Shown: positions 10,087-19,870, counted from the first letter of the stretch. The stretch: 64,000 bases of DNA from Vibrio sp. PID17_43 (GCF_002608565.1 NZ_LIXM01000015.1:56972-120971), one strand, 5' to 3'. The notes: generated by a model from the letters alone, not told the origin. Numbers and translations are program-made.

Positions 10087-10116
10087 AAACAAAAAGGCCC
10101 GGCGGTGATGCCGGGC
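10087..10116 (-). terminator. Terminator at the end of the minus-strand chitin gene cluster
   Basis: GCCCGGC (10097-10103) pairs with GCCGGGC (10110-10116). Read on the minus strand it ends in a T run (A run at 10087-10095 on plus). It may also stabilise the convergent fbpC transcript. Confidence 0.8.
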
Positions 10117-10164
10117 AAGTGTTCTTCACCTATAGGATTGTGCTCGGACAGTGCACAAGGTCAG

Positions 10165-11577
10165 TTATAGAGACAAAAAGTCTTTAAACTGTTGAAGAAC
10201 ACGTTCCGCAGTGTCCTTATTTTGCATTTCTGCAAAAATTCGCAGTAGTGGCTCTGTACCTGAGAAGCGGGCAATGATCCAACCACCGTTCTTGAAGTAC
10301 ACTTTTGCCCCATCTTCGTAGTTGACTTTTTCGATTTCAAACTCAAACTCAGGCAACAGTTTTTCCACATAGATCTTGTTGAACAGTACTTCTTTTTGCG
10401 CTGGTTTGAATTTGCAATCGCCTTCCGCCATGTAGGCATAGCCGTACTTGCCGTAGATTTCATCGAGAAGTTCAGACAATTTCTTACCTGTCACGGAAAT
10501 CATTTCCACCAACAAGCTTGAGGCGAATACGCCATCTTTACCTTTGATGTGGCCGCGAATGGTCAAGCCGCCAGAGCTCTCTCCACCAATAAGTGAGTCG
10601 TCGGCTTCCATTTGTGAGCTGATGTGTTTAAAGCCTACAGGCACCTCAAAGCACTTTTCGCCATGATCTTCCGCGATTTTGTCGAGCAGGTGTGTGGTCG
10701 CGATATTACGTACCACCGAACCTTTCCAACCCTTGTACTCAAGCAAGTAGTAGTAGAGCAGGAGCAACACTTCATTTGGATGAATAAAGTGGCCTTTTTC
10801 GTCGATAATGCCAAGGCGGTCAGCGTCACCATCCGTACCGATACCAATGTCGTAGCCTTCCTGTTCGACAAGGTGCATCAAACGGTATAGTGTTGCTGCA
10901 CTTGGTGAAGGCATCAAGCCACCGAAGTCTGGGTTCTTACCATCGTTGATTACGTCTACTTCACAGCGGCCATTAATCAATACCGTTTGTAGCGCGTTTT
11001 TCGCGACACCAAACATCGGGTCGACTAATACGCGTAGGTTGGCTTTTTTGATTGCTTCGATGTCAATGAAATTGATGATCGAATCAACGAACGCGTTCAT
11101 CGGGTTGATGATTTCAATCAGTTTGTCTTCGATAGCTTGGTCAAAATCGACAAACTTAACTTGGTCCAAGGTTAAGTGCGCAATTTGCTCTTCAATTTTC
11201 TGTGTGATCATCTCATCTGCATCACGGCCGCCTTCGATGAAGATTTTTACGCCGTTGTAATCCGCCGGATTGTGAGAGGCAGTAATACATGCCGAATAAG
11301 CGCAGTTCATTTCTTTCGCTTGAAACATCACGATAGGGGTTGGGACAAACTTGTCGATGAAGCTAACAACAATGCCATTGGCTGCGAGTACTTCTGCGAA
11401 CCAACGTCCAGCCTTGTCAGAAAGGAAACGACGGTCATAGCCAATCACAAAACCACGGTCGGCAACTGACTCGGCATTGGTGATGTTTGCGACTGCTTGG
11501 GCAACTAAACGTACATTATCTTTGGTGAACTCCTCACCGATAAATGCACGCCAACCGCCTGTACCAAATTTGATCAT
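10165..11577 (-). CDS. Phosphoglucomutase/phosphomannomutase family protein (likely GlcNAc-phosphate mutase)
   Basis: A 470-residue alpha-D-phosphohexomutase. Visible motifs are the phosphoserine loop CITASHNPADYNG, the metal loop GTDGDADRLG and the C-terminal phosphate site [10 protein letters not shown]. In Vibrio the orthologue closes the chitin-oligosaccharide gene cluster. Since the next gene upstream is a chitobiose phosphorylase, which makes GlcNAc-1-phosphate, conversion of GlcNAc-1-P to GlcNAc-6-P is the sensible role; this is inference from context. GAGGA precedes the ATG. The 125-base gap to the phosphorylase gene holds two hairpins, so expression may be lower than that of the upstream genes. 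Confidence 0.88.
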   Translation of the reverse strand: MIKFGTGGWRAFIGEEFTKDNVRLVAQAVANITNAESVADRGFVIGYDRRFLSDKAGRWFAEVLAANGIVVSFIDKFVPTPIVMFQAKEMNCAYSACITASHNPADYNGVKIFIEGGRDADEMITQKIEEQIAHLTLDQVKFVDFDQAIEDKLIEIINPMNAFVDSIINFIDIEAIKKANLRVLVDPMFGVAKNALQTVLINGRCEVDVINDGKNPDFGGLMPSPSAATLYRLMHLVEQEGYDIGIGTDGDADRLGIIDEKGHFIHPNEVLLLLYYYLLEYKGWKGSVVRNIATTHLLDKIAEDHGEKCFEVPVGFKHISSQMEADDSLIGGESSGGLTIRGHIKGKDGVFASSLLVEMISVTGKKLSELLDEIYGKYGYAYMAEGDCKFKPAQKEVLFNKIYVEKLLPEFEFEIEKVNYEDGAKVYFKNGGWIIARFSGTEPLLRIFAEMQNKDTAERVLQQFKDFLSL

Positions 11578-11633
11578 GATTCGATCCTCGATAAGAGCGG
11601 CATCCCACCGCCTCTTAAATCTTTGTTAGCGAA

Positions 11634-11664
11634 CCGATGCACTTATCAAATTCAAGCGCATCGG
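11634..11664 (-). other. Intercistronic hairpin between mutase and phosphorylase genes
   Basis: CCGATGC (11634-11640) pairs with GCATCGG (11658-11664). It lies between a terminator-like palindrome and the mutase start. Confidence 0.45.
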
Positions 11665-11672
11665 ATCAATCA

Positions 11673-11693
11673 AAAGGGGAGAAGTTCTCCCCT
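11673..11693 (-). terminator. Terminator-like palindrome after the chitobiose phosphorylase gene
   Basis: AGGGGAGAA (11675-11683) and TTCTCCCCT (11685-11693) form a perfect inverted repeat. On the minus strand it is followed by TTTTG. It probably gives partial termination before the mutase gene. Confidence 0.6.
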
Positions 11694-11702
11694 AAAAGAT
11701 GA

Positions 11703-14111
11703 TTAACCTAGAGTAACGATAACTTCGTTTACAGAGCCTTCAGCTTGAACTGGCACTGATGCACCATTTACTTCTTCACCGTTCACGGTAATTGACTTAA
11801 CGCCTTTGCTCACTGAATCTGGGTTGACCACTTTGATGTTGTACGTTGCACCTAGCCACTGACGAGTCACTTCGAAACCAGGCCAGTTGGTTGGGATACA
11901 AGGATCGATAGTTAGACCGTCGAAGCCTGTACGCACACCAAGGATAAAGTTGGTAACAGCGAAGTAAGCCCAGCCAGATGTACCCGTTAGCCAAGGGTGG
12001 TTTGCACGGCCGTGGTCTTGGTGGTCACGACCCATGATGAACTGCACGTATGAGTAAGGTTCTGCAATACGTTTTTCGATGATGTCGTTTTGATTGTATG
12101 GGTTCAGTGCATCGTAGAACTTCATTGCACGGTCTCCACGGCCCAATTTTGCCTCTGCTACCCAAGCCCATGGGTTTGGGTGCGAGAAGATAGCGCCGTT
12201 CTCTTTTACGCCTTGGTAAACGCGAGTCACGAAGCCGATGTCATCGTTTGGTGTTGCGAATGATGGTGAGTTTAGGTGCAGGCCGTATTCAGAGAATAGG
12301 TTCTCGTCGACAGCGTCCATCGCTTTCTCACCGCGCTCTTGAGATACCGCACCAGAAAGTACCGCTAGCGTGTTTGACTCAAGGTGTACTCGGCCTTCTG
12401 CTTGCTGCGCTGTACCGATCTTGTCGCCATTCTTCGTCAGACCACGGATGTACCAACCGCCTTCGTCGTCCCAAAGGTGTGTTTCACACGCTTCACGAAC
12501 GTTGGCTGCCATTTCAGTGTATTTCTTAACGTCGGCGTCTTTGCCTAGGTATTTCGCTAGGTCAATGAACTCTTGCAGTGCCCAGAAATGCAGGAACGAC
12601 ACCATTGAAGACTCACCACCACCTAGGTTTAGACAGTCGTTCCAGTCTGCACGCAGACCTTTACAGATACCGGTTTGACCCACGTATTCAGCCGAGAAGT
12701 CTAGCGCTGCTTTCATGTGATCATAAACCGTTGCATCACCGCCGTCAGCGTAAGGGATCACTTCGTCGAAGAAGCTGTGCTCACCTGTTTCCATCACATA
12801 CTTACAGATGGTTGGGACTAGCCATAGGTGGTCATCAGAACATGTATCTTCAATACCGTGGATCTTGTCTTCATCAGACGGAGTAGGAACAACGGTTGGG
12901 GATTTCGATGGTTTAACATCTGCTTTTTCTGGATCGAACCAATCTGGATCGAATAGGTGCAGACCGTAACCCGCTTTCACCTGACCACGTAGCAGGTCGA
13001 CGATACGTTTACGCGTCATTGCTGGGTTAGCGTGAGGGACTGAAATCGCATCTTGCGCCGTATCGCGGTAACCAAGACCAGTACGACCACCCACTTCGAT
13101 GAATGAAGCAAAACGAGACCACACCACACAAGTTTCTGCTTGGTATAGTGTCCAAGTGTTGATCATGGTGTCTAGACCTTTGTTTGGCGATTTCACTTGG
13201 AACTTGCCACAACGCTCATCCCAGTGTGCTTTGATACCCGCAAATGCATTGTCGACTTCTGCAAGATCTTGGTACTTAGCACGTAGACGGTCACCGTTGC
13301 CTTTACCGATACCTAGAATGTAAGCAAAACGAACTTCTTCACCTGGTTGGATAGTGAATTGCTTGTGCAGAGAGCCACAGTGGTTGTAACACGTTTGTGC
13401 GGTGTTGAAACACTTACCTTGTTCTACCGCTAGCGGGTTTGCTTCGTCACGGTATAGGCCTAGGAAGCTGTCACGCTGACCATCGTATGAATCTGGGTCA
13501 AACGTAGACGCTAGGTAGTAGAAGCCTTCGAAATCGTTAGTGTTGTAGTACAGGTCGTACTCAATCACACCTTCGTTGTATGATGTTCCGGCAGAGTACA
13601 GAGACATCTGATGGTTTTGGTTATCAGATTGAATGTGGCTGAATGAGAACTCAACAAATGAGAACGCACTGATTGTACGTGGTTTATCTGAAGTGTTCTT
13701 GATAACGACATCCCAAACTTCTGCGTCTTCGCCTTTTGGTACGAATAGCGTTTTCGTTGCCGTAATACCGCTGTATTCACATTTGAACTTAGAGTAAGAC
13801 AAGCCATGACGAACTTCGTAGTTTGCTTCGTCTAAGCTCTTAGCAACGGGTTGCCACGAGATTGACCAGTAATCACCTGTCTCATCATCACGTAGGTAAA
13901 CGTAGTGTCCTGGGCGATCGAATGTCGCGTTTGGACGGAATTTAGTAACACGGTTGTATTCTGGAGAGTTATAGAACGAGTAGCCCCCCGCGTTGTGCGA
14001 GATAACCGTACAGAATTTCTCAGTACCTAGGTAGTTTGTCCATGGTGCTGGTACGTCAGGTCGAGTGATGACGTATTCGCGATTCTCGTTATCGAAATAG
14101 CCGTATTTCAT
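11703..14111 (-). CDS. chbP: N,N'-diacetylchitobiose phosphorylase (GH94)
   Basis: An 802-residue cytoplasmic GH94 phosphorylase that splits chitobiose with phosphate to GlcNAc-1-P and GlcNAc. The N-terminus MKYGYFDNENREYVITRPDV and the segment GYRDTAQDAISVPHANPAM belong to the Vibrio chitobiose phosphorylase family. The catalytic acid region is near RADWNDCLNLGGGESS. Length matches the family (about 800). It lies between the hexosaminidase and mutase genes on the same strand. The specificity call rests on close family resemblance and on the cluster context. Confidence 0.92.
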   Translation of the reverse strand: MKYGYFDNENREYVITRPDVPAPWTNYLGTEKFCTVISHNAGGYSFYNSPEYNRVTKFRPNATFDRPGHYVYLRDDETGDYWSISWQPVAKSLDEANYEVRHGLSYSKFKCEYSGITATKTLFVPKGEDAEVWDVVIKNTSDKPRTISAFSFVEFSFSHIQSDNQNHQMSLYSAGTSYNEGVIEYDLYYNTNDFEGFYYLASTFDPDSYDGQRDSFLGLYRDEANPLAVEQGKCFNTAQTCYNHCGSLHKQFTIQPGEEVRFAYILGIGKGNGDRLRAKYQDLAEVDNAFAGIKAHWDERCGKFQVKSPNKGLDTMINTWTLYQAETCVVWSRFASFIEVGGRTGLGYRDTAQDAISVPHANPAMTRKRIVDLLRGQVKAGYGLHLFDPDWFDPEKADVKPSKSPTVVPTPSDEDKIHGIEDTCSDDHLWLVPTICKYVMETGEHSFFDEVIPYADGGDATVYDHMKAALDFSAEYVGQTGICKGLRADWNDCLNLGGGESSMVSFLHFWALQEFIDLAKYLGKDADVKKYTEMAANVREACETHLWDDEGGWYIRGLTKNGDKIGTAQQAEGRVHLESNTLAVLSGAVSQERGEKAMDAVDENLFSEYGLHLNSPSFATPNDDIGFVTRVYQGVKENGAIFSHPNPWAWVAEAKLGRGDRAMKFYDALNPYNQNDIIEKRIAEPYSYVQFIMGRDHQDHGRANHPWLTGTSGWAYFAVTNFILGVRTGFDGLTIDPCIPTNWPGFEVTRQWLGATYNIKVVNPDSVSKGVKSITVNGEEVNGASVPVQAEGSVNEVIVTLG

Positions 14112-14197
14112 TTGTATCTTTCCTTTTTACTAAGCTGCGTCTGCAGCCAAAAATTTAAAAACTCTTTAAGCGCGATGCGTTGGCGTCTGGCTTGGTA

Positions 14198-16117
14198 TTA
14201 CTTCCACGGTTTACGGTAATTCACGCCCTGCAAATCAAGCAGAGGAAGGTGACCTTTCAAACGTGATAAATAGTCGGTCCAATCGCGGTGTTGTTTTTCA
14301 GTCCAACATGCTTCTGCCATGGCAGTTAGGCGAGGGAAAATCATGTAGTCCATGCGCGATGGGTTGTTTATGATTTCGCACCATAGAGCGGTTTGAATGC
14401 CCCAAATGCGTTTTCTGATCGGGTCGTCAGCAGGTACTTCTTCTAGCGGTTCGTAGTTGTAGGCTTTCTCTAATGGCAGTGGATTGGCCCAGTCTACGCC
14501 CGGCTCTTCGGGGGCGTAATCTTGGGCCATGTCCAGATAAGTGGTTTGCGCTGGTTGCAGTACCACATCAAAGCCTTGGCGAGCGCAGTTCAATGCGGCT
14601 TCTTCGCTTAGCCATGAATAGATCACTGTGTCTTTGCTGACCTTGTTGCCGTGTTGGGCTTCTTCCCAACCTAGCATCCGTTTGCCAAGTTTGCGCAGTT
14701 TGTCTTCTGCATGACGTAAGAAGTGACCTTGCAATTCTTTGTAATCGGTGTAATCCAACTGCTCCATAAATGCTTGGCAAGCAGGGCTTTTCGACCACAC
14801 GCCATTAGGCACTTCGTCTGCGCCAATGTGGACGTAAGGGGCAGGGAATAGCGCAGCCACCTCTTCAAGCACCTTGTCGATAAACTCGTAGGTACCCGGT
14901 AAAGCCGGGTTGATGACGTTATCGTTGTAATGCTGAATACTGCGGTACTCAGTGGTGTCTTCTGCTTCAACCAATAGATGTGGCAGAGACTTGATGGCTG
15001 CGCGGCAATGGCCAGGTACATCAATCTCAGGAATGATGGTGATGCCACGCTGTGCTGCAAATGCGATAACGTCTTTGATCTCTTCTTGGGTGTAGAAGCC
15101 ACCATAACGCTCTGATAAATGGGTGTACTGTGGCTCGATGGTTTCATCGATGCCACGCCACGCGCCAATGTCAGTCAGTTGTGGTAACGATTTGATTTCG
15201 ATGCGCCAGCCTTCATCATCCGTTAAATGCCAGTGGAAAGTATTAAATTTGTAATGCGCCAACAAGTTGATCAGGCGTTTAACTTGATCCACCGAGTGGA
15301 AATGGCGAGCACAGTCCAACATCATGCCGCGGTAACGAAAGCGTGGGCTGTCTTTGATCGAACAGCACACGACTTCCATGGTATTGGTCGCTTCATCTCG
15401 TTTTAGTAGCTGCAATAAAGTTGCACAAGCATGGGTAAAGCCAGACGAAGAGCCTGCTTCAATCTTGATTGACTCTTCTGATACTTTGAGCTTATATGCC
15501 CCTTCATCCTGTGTTGGGTTGCTTTTGAAAATGATCTTGCCGCTGTTAGAAGAAGAAAGTGCAAATTGGTGAATACGCTGGAGCTCTTCTAGTAACCACG
15601 CTTTTGCTGAGTTCGCTAAGTCGGTGTAAATTGCAACGCCAGCTTGTTCATCAAACGTGAACGAGTGGTCGCTGACTTCAATATGGTTCGGTTTTGGCAA
15701 TAACGGTTGAGCGTGGGTTAAGCTTGCTGGAATGTCGCTGCGTTCACGATAAGGTGAAGCTAAAACGATAGGTGTGACATCGACCTGTGCGCGTTGAGGT
15801 TGACCATCAACAACAAAATCGATCATCGCTTCATTAAAACCGTCTGAGTAGTAACGGAATGGATTAGAGCCAATGCTGAATTCGCAGTAATAGTGGTGGT
15901 TGGCGGCCAGCACCACACCTTCTGGTTTGAGAGTGCAAAAGCTACCAATCTGAGTTAGTTGACCATTTGAAACGCTATCTGGAAGGATGTAACGATCAAA
16001 AGCGAAAGTCAGGCTCCAGCTATTTAGAGCCTGATCACTCAAGTTATGAAAAGTCAGTCCCAAACGGCAGTTTTGTTTTTGCTCAGAAAGCACAACGAGA
16101 TCAATACGATATTCCAT
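14198..16117 (-). CDS. Beta-N-acetylhexosaminidase (GH20)
   Basis: A 639-residue protein with an N-terminal beta domain (1-about 130), a GH20b-like domain and the TIM-barrel catalytic domain. The catalytic pair is D434-E435 in HIGADEVPNGVW. Other family marks are RGMMLDCARHFHSV, HWHLTDDEGWRIEI and GGFYTQEEIKDVI. No signal peptide is visible, so it probably acts in the cytoplasm on imported chitin oligosaccharides, releasing GlcNAc. It starts 8 bases after the kinase stop codon, so coupling is likely. Confidence 0.92.
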   Translation of the reverse strand: MEYRIDLVVLSEQKQNCRLGLTFHNLSDQALNSWSLTFAFDRYILPDSVSNGQLTQIGSFCTLKPEGVVLAANHHYYCEFSIGSNPFRYYSDGFNEAMIDFVVDGQPQRAQVDVTPIVLASPYRERSDIPASLTHAQPLLPKPNHIEVSDHSFTFDEQAGVAIYTDLANSAKAWLLEELQRIHQFALSSSNSGKIIFKSNPTQDEGAYKLKVSEESIKIEAGSSSGFTHACATLLQLLKRDEATNTMEVVCCSIKDSPRFRYRGMMLDCARHFHSVDQVKRLINLLAHYKFNTFHWHLTDDEGWRIEIKSLPQLTDIGAWRGIDETIEPQYTHLSERYGGFYTQEEIKDVIAFAAQRGITIIPEIDVPGHCRAAIKSLPHLLVEAEDTTEYRSIQHYNDNVINPALPGTYEFIDKVLEEVAALFPAPYVHIGADEVPNGVWSKSPACQAFMEQLDYTDYKELQGHFLRHAEDKLRKLGKRMLGWEEAQHGNKVSKDTVIYSWLSEEAALNCARQGFDVVLQPAQTTYLDMAQDYAPEEPGVDWANPLPLEKAYNYEPLEEVPADDPIRKRIWGIQTALWCEIINNPSRMDYMIFPRLTAMAEACWTEKQHRDWTDYLSRLKGHLPLLDLQGVNYRKPWK

Positions 16118-16125
16118 GTTTACTC

Positions 16126-17016
16126 CTACTCAACACTCACCGAGTAAAGGTTATGTTCTGGCTTACCAGCAAACATAATGGCTCCTTCAATCGCATCAAA
16201 CTGAGGTTCGACCACCCACTGTTGAACTGGTGGAGACAACCAGTTCAGAATTCGCTCTGCGATACTGCCCATCAAGCAAATGCGCGTTGCACCGCGTTTA
16301 TTAAGCGCGACCAAGAACATTTCAATATCGTTAGCAGTTTGTTTGAGCATTTCTATCGCCAACGTATCGCCTTGTTCAGCGTGTTGAAAAATAGCCGGGG
16401 AAAACTGACCATAATCTCGAGGCAATGCTTGCTTAGACCATGCCACTACGTTGTCGATATCGTTTTGAAAAAATTCCATGATGTGCGTTGCTAATGGTGT
16501 TTTTTCTCGGATGCCATCCTCTGCAAGTAAGACTTGTTGGATGAGACGTAACCCCATTACCGCGCCACCACCTTGATCGGATATTGGGAACTCACGACCA
16601 CCAACAACATGTTGCTCAAGACCTTTAAGGTAAATACCGCAAGAACCAGTCCCTGCAATCATGATCGCACCATCTTTACCATTGTGCGCACCGATACAAG
16701 CACCGTAAGCATCGGTATTGAGTGTCATACTGGCAAATGGGTGCTCTAAAGCCATGAATGCTTGCCAAGAGGTTTTATGTTCCGCACCTGCTAGAGCCAG
16801 CCCTACGTGCATAGAAGCGAAATCTTGTTGAGTTAGACCACCTTGTGCTGCCGCTGAAGCAATAGATTCAAGAATTGACGCCATCGCGATTTCTGCGCCC
16901 AGCATGATGTTTGCACTGCCGCTTTTGGCTTCACCAATGAAGTTGCCTTGTGCGTCTTTGATTCGAGCGCGGCATGACGTGCCGCCCCCATCAATGCCTA
17001 CAAAATACATCCCCAT
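16126..17016 (-). CDS. gspK: Glucosamine/N-acetylglucosamine kinase, BadF/BadG/BcrA/BcrD ATPase family
   Basis: A 296-residue ASKHA-fold kinase. The phosphate-1 motif FVGIDGGGTSCRARI is at the N-terminus and ISDQGGGAVMGLRLI and IAGTGSCGIYLKG lie in the middle. The frame is open to 17115, but the Shine-Dalgarno GGAG eight bases before ATG 17016 and the family N-terminus fix the start at 17016 (second ATG at 17010 possible). The V. cholerae orthologue, as I recall it, is the glucosamine-specific kinase GspK of 294 residues. The upstream gene, two bases away, encodes a GH9 glucosaminidase, which would supply its substrate. Substrate preference is therefore inferred. Confidence 0.82.
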   Translation of the reverse strand: MGMYFVGIDGGGTSCRARIKDAQGNFIGEAKSGSANIMLGAEIAMASILESIASAAAQGGLTQQDFASMHVGLALAGAEHKTSWQAFMALEHPFASMTLNTDAYGACIGAHNGKDGAIMIAGTGSCGIYLKGLEQHVVGGREFPISDQGGGAVMGLRLIQQVLLAEDGIREKTPLATHIMEFFQNDIDNVVAWSKQALPRDYGQFSPAIFQHAEQGDTLAIEMLKQTANDIEMFLVALNKRGATRICLMGSIAERILNWLSPPVQQWVVEPQFDAIEGAIMFAGKPEHNLYSVSVE

Positions 17017-17018
17017 GT

Positions 17019-18758
17019 TTATTGCTCCTTGAAGGCTTGAGAGTTCGCTAAAGTCGAGATGTGCTGAGCCTGACTCATCACCGCAAGTAGGTACCAAGCA
17101 CCATGTGGGATCCATTGTTCACCCCAGCGCCAGTTCTGAAGCATGTCGTCTTTCTGTGCTGGTGGATTAAATGCAATGTCTTCTTCATCTTCGAAACCAC
17201 CGGTAATGCCGTTACACACGCCACCTTTTGCATTGAAGAAGCCGTATTGAGGAAGATAGTCCGGATTGTTACGACCATGACCATCCAACATACACATGTC
17301 GTATGGGTTCAGGCCCACAATCCAGTTAATAGAATCTTGTGCGAGTTTAGAGAGCTGCTGTTTTAGCGCTTTTGACTCAATGAAGGGGAGTGCCCCATAA
17401 GCCATGGTTGCCAGTGAACCTAGACGAGCATTCTCACCTTGCCACCAGTAACCTGATTCGTTGTTGTGTGCCACAAAGAACGCATCACGTTTCGCTTCGT
17501 TAACGCCTTTTACATACTGGCGAGGGTAGCCAAATGGGTTCTTCACTTTGTTGGTGATAGAGACTTCAAATTCACACGCTTGAGTGATGATTTGTTTTGC
17601 TACCGTTGTGCGCTCAGAGTCGTCTTCGATGGTTAAGTATTCACACAGTGCGATGACAGGAAGTCCTGCTTCTGCGGCATGGAAGTAAGGTCGACTGCCA
17701 TCTTGATTAGCACTCCAAAAGTGTTGAATGTTCTCATCACTTGTTTGGCGAGCGGAAAGACGTTTTGCCCATACGCGGCTTTCTTCTAGGTAACGTGCCT
17801 CTTTGGTGGTCTTGAATAGCTCTACAGCGGCAAGAAGCGCGCAGTATTCATCGATGATGTTCTCTTCACCATCGTTTAAGTATTGGGTGTTGTGTTCTTT
17901 TAGGTGCCAGTAACCGTTTTCTGCCGCATTACGGTATTTTTGTTGGTCGAACTCACCATGAACATCTAGGCGTGCTGCTGAAGCTAATGCTGCAATGCTG
18001 ATGCCTGCACCTTGTCGATAGCCTGCTTGATAGTCATCGAACTTATGACCAAGTTGAGTTTCGTACGCGCAGATCTCGCGTTGCGCTGTATCTTTACTCC
18101 ACTTGTCGAACACTGTCATGTAGAAGAAACCTTTTTCATTCTGCATACGAACAAGGAAGTCTGCGCCAAATAACGCTTCTTCAACAAGACGAGTGGCAGT
18201 GAACTTAGCCAGTTTATCGTTGCCTTCGAGCAGAGATAACCCTTTCAACATGTTCCAAACTACCATCGGTGTCTGTTGTGGATTTAGATAATTCGCGTAA
18301 GACAAATGACTCAGGTACTTACTGACGTCGCCTGACGCGTCATACCAACCACCGTGGACATCAGCGGTTTCGCTAGAGTTAAGTAGCGGTGCTTGGCGAT
18401 CTTGTTGATCGAAAATGCCACCACAGCGTTGAGATTTAAAATAATGGATCACATCAGACAGCGTACGATCGAGAAGAACATGTTCTCCAATCTCAAAGTG
18501 AGATGAGCGCAAATGATCGAAGCGAAGGTAGTAGTTACCGGGAGTGTTAAATGAAGAAAAGTCGACAAGGTAAAAATGACCTTGATGCCAGTTTGCCACT
18601 TTGCCTTGTTTTTCTACTGTCAGTGTCGCAACAGTTTGGTGGCTGTCGGCACAAACCAATAAAGCAGTATAAGAAGACAGACGTGGTTGACTCGTCTGGA
18701 TGATCGCTTTCTTAGGACCCTGACGCTCGTAACCAATATGGTTAGTCAGTAGCAGCAT
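17019..18758 (-). CDS. GH9 family exo-beta-D-glucosaminidase (chitosan/chitin oligosaccharide hydrolase)
   Basis: A 579-residue protein with an N-terminal immunoglobulin-like CelD_N domain (about 1-85, LLLTNHIGYERQGPKKAI at the start) and an (alpha/alpha)6 GH9 catalytic domain. The Asp-rich catalytic signature HGGWYDASGDVSKYL is present, and a late GLNPYDMCMLDGHGRNNPDY block is typical of GH9. Often labelled endoglucanase-related, but Vibrionaceae members of this cluster have been shown to be exo-glucosaminidases; that specificity is carried over by family resemblance. No signal peptide is evident. Its stop codon is two bases from the kinase ATG. Confidence 0.82.
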   Translation of the reverse strand: MLLLTNHIGYERQGPKKAIIQTSQPRLSSYTALLVCADSHQTVATLTVEKQGKVANWHQGHFYLVDFSSFNTPGNYYLRFDHLRSSHFEIGEHVLLDRTLSDVIHYFKSQRCGGIFDQQDRQAPLLNSSETADVHGGWYDASGDVSKYLSHLSYANYLNPQQTPMVVWNMLKGLSLLEGNDKLAKFTATRLVEEALFGADFLVRMQNEKGFFYMTVFDKWSKDTAQREICAYETQLGHKFDDYQAGYRQGAGISIAALASAARLDVHGEFDQQKYRNAAENGYWHLKEHNTQYLNDGEENIIDEYCALLAAVELFKTTKEARYLEESRVWAKRLSARQTSDENIQHFWSANQDGSRPYFHAAEAGLPVIALCEYLTIEDDSERTTVAKQIITQACEFEVSITNKVKNPFGYPRQYVKGVNEAKRDAFFVAHNNESGYWWQGENARLGSLATMAYGALPFIESKALKQQLSKLAQDSINWIVGLNPYDMCMLDGHGRNNPDYLPQYGFFNAKGGVCNGITGGFEDEEDIAFNPPAQKDDMLQNWRWGEQWIPHGAWYLLAVMSQAQHISTLANSQAFKEQ

Positions 18759-18827
18759 TCAATTTCTCCGGGAAACAATAAAATACAAAGGGAAAGGGGG
18801 GCAGATTGATACCTGCCCTGGCGATGA

Positions 18828-19823
18828 TTAATTTTCAAATAGGTAACAACGAACAAAGTGGTTGTCAGATAGCTGAGTCACTCCAGGGAGTTGCTCACGA
18901 CACTTATCCGTTGCGTGCACACAGCGGCCAGCAAATGGACAACCAACGGATTCTGGTGTCCAAAGAGGGATGTCGCCTTTGTTACCCTTCAACTTCTCGT
19001 GAATTGACTTCGATGGGTCTGGAACCGCAGAAACCAATAGTTGGGTGTATGGGTGTTGCGGATCATGGATGATTTCCTCTGTATCGCCCCATTCAACCAT
19101 GTGACCAACGTACATTACGGCTAGATCTTCTGCGATGTAACGAGCCGTTGCGATATCATGGGTGATATAAAGCAGAGACATTTGTTTCTCAAACTTCATC
19201 TCTTCCATCAGGTTAAGAACACCGGCACGAATCGATACGTCAAGCATTGATGTTGGTTCATCTGCAAGTACCACTTCAGCCCCTACTGCGATATTACGCG
19301 CTAAGTTCACACGTTGACGCTGACCACCAGAAAGCTGATGCGGAAACTTTTGCGCCGTCTCTTTTGGTGGAATCAGACCAACTTGTTCCAGTAGGTCATA
19401 CACACGCTCTTCCAGTTCCTTCTTGTTGCCCGGTGAAACCTTCTTGTGGATCAGCAGTGGGCGAGCAATATGGTGGAAAATATTGTGTGTTGGGTTTAGC
19501 GAGCCAAACGGGTCTTGCCATACCATTTGTACACCTTCACGGTAGGCCATTAGGTCGTTTCTTGATGTGATGTCTTGAATATCACGTCCTTTGTACTCAA
19601 TGATACCGTCGGTTGGTGCGTACATCTTCGCTATCATTTTTGCTGTGGTCGATTTACCAGAACCTGATTCGCCAACCACTGACAAGCCGCGACTTTTGTA
19701 CATCTTAAATGATACGTCGTTAATTGCGCGCATCTTAGACTGCTTGATTGAGTTACTGTTTAAAGGGAAGTCTTTAACGACATTTTTGCCTTCAATCAGC
19801 AGTTCGCCGAGTTGTTTGCTCAT
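18828..19823 (-). CDS. Chitooligosaccharide ABC transporter ATP-binding protein (OppF/DppF type)
   Basis: A 331-residue ATPase of the oligopeptide-transporter type. Walker A is GESGSGKSTTAK (about 57-68), signature LSGGQRQRVNLARN, Walker B VVLADEPTSMLDVS. The C-terminal oligopeptide/dipeptide transporter domain has the cysteine motif CPFAGRCVHATDKCRE expected for this subclass. It is the last gene of the transporter block and pairs with the next ATPase to drive two permeases. Despite peptide-transporter homology, the locus indicates import of (GlcNAc)n. Confidence 0.9.
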   Translation of the reverse strand: MSKQLGELLIEGKNVVKDFPLNSNSIKQSKMRAINDVSFKMYKSRGLSVVGESGSGKSTTAKMIAKMYAPTDGIIEYKGRDIQDITSRNDLMAYREGVQMVWQDPFGSLNPTHNIFHHIARPLLIHKKVSPGNKKELEERVYDLLEQVGLIPPKETAQKFPHQLSGGQRQRVNLARNIAVGAEVVLADEPTSMLDVSIRAGVLNLMEEMKFEKQMSLLYITHDIATARYIAEDLAVMYVGHMVEWGDTEEIIHDPQHPYTQLLVSAVPDPSKSIHEKLKGNKGDIPLWTPESVGCPFAGRCVHATDKCREQLPGVTQLSDNHFVRCYLFEN

Positions 19824-19870
19824 AATTCTCTCCAGATTAAATTTGTTCTTAGCTAATGTTGTTATTTTGT

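Noticed and set aside
14671..15168. 165-residue minus-strand frame inside the GH20 gene
   Set aside because: It lies in another frame of the hexosaminidase gene, has no family features or ribosome site, and the GH20 frame is intact.
15967..16494. 175-residue plus-strand frame across the GH20/kinase junction
   Set aside because: Antisense shadow of two well-supported genes; composition is unlike a protein.
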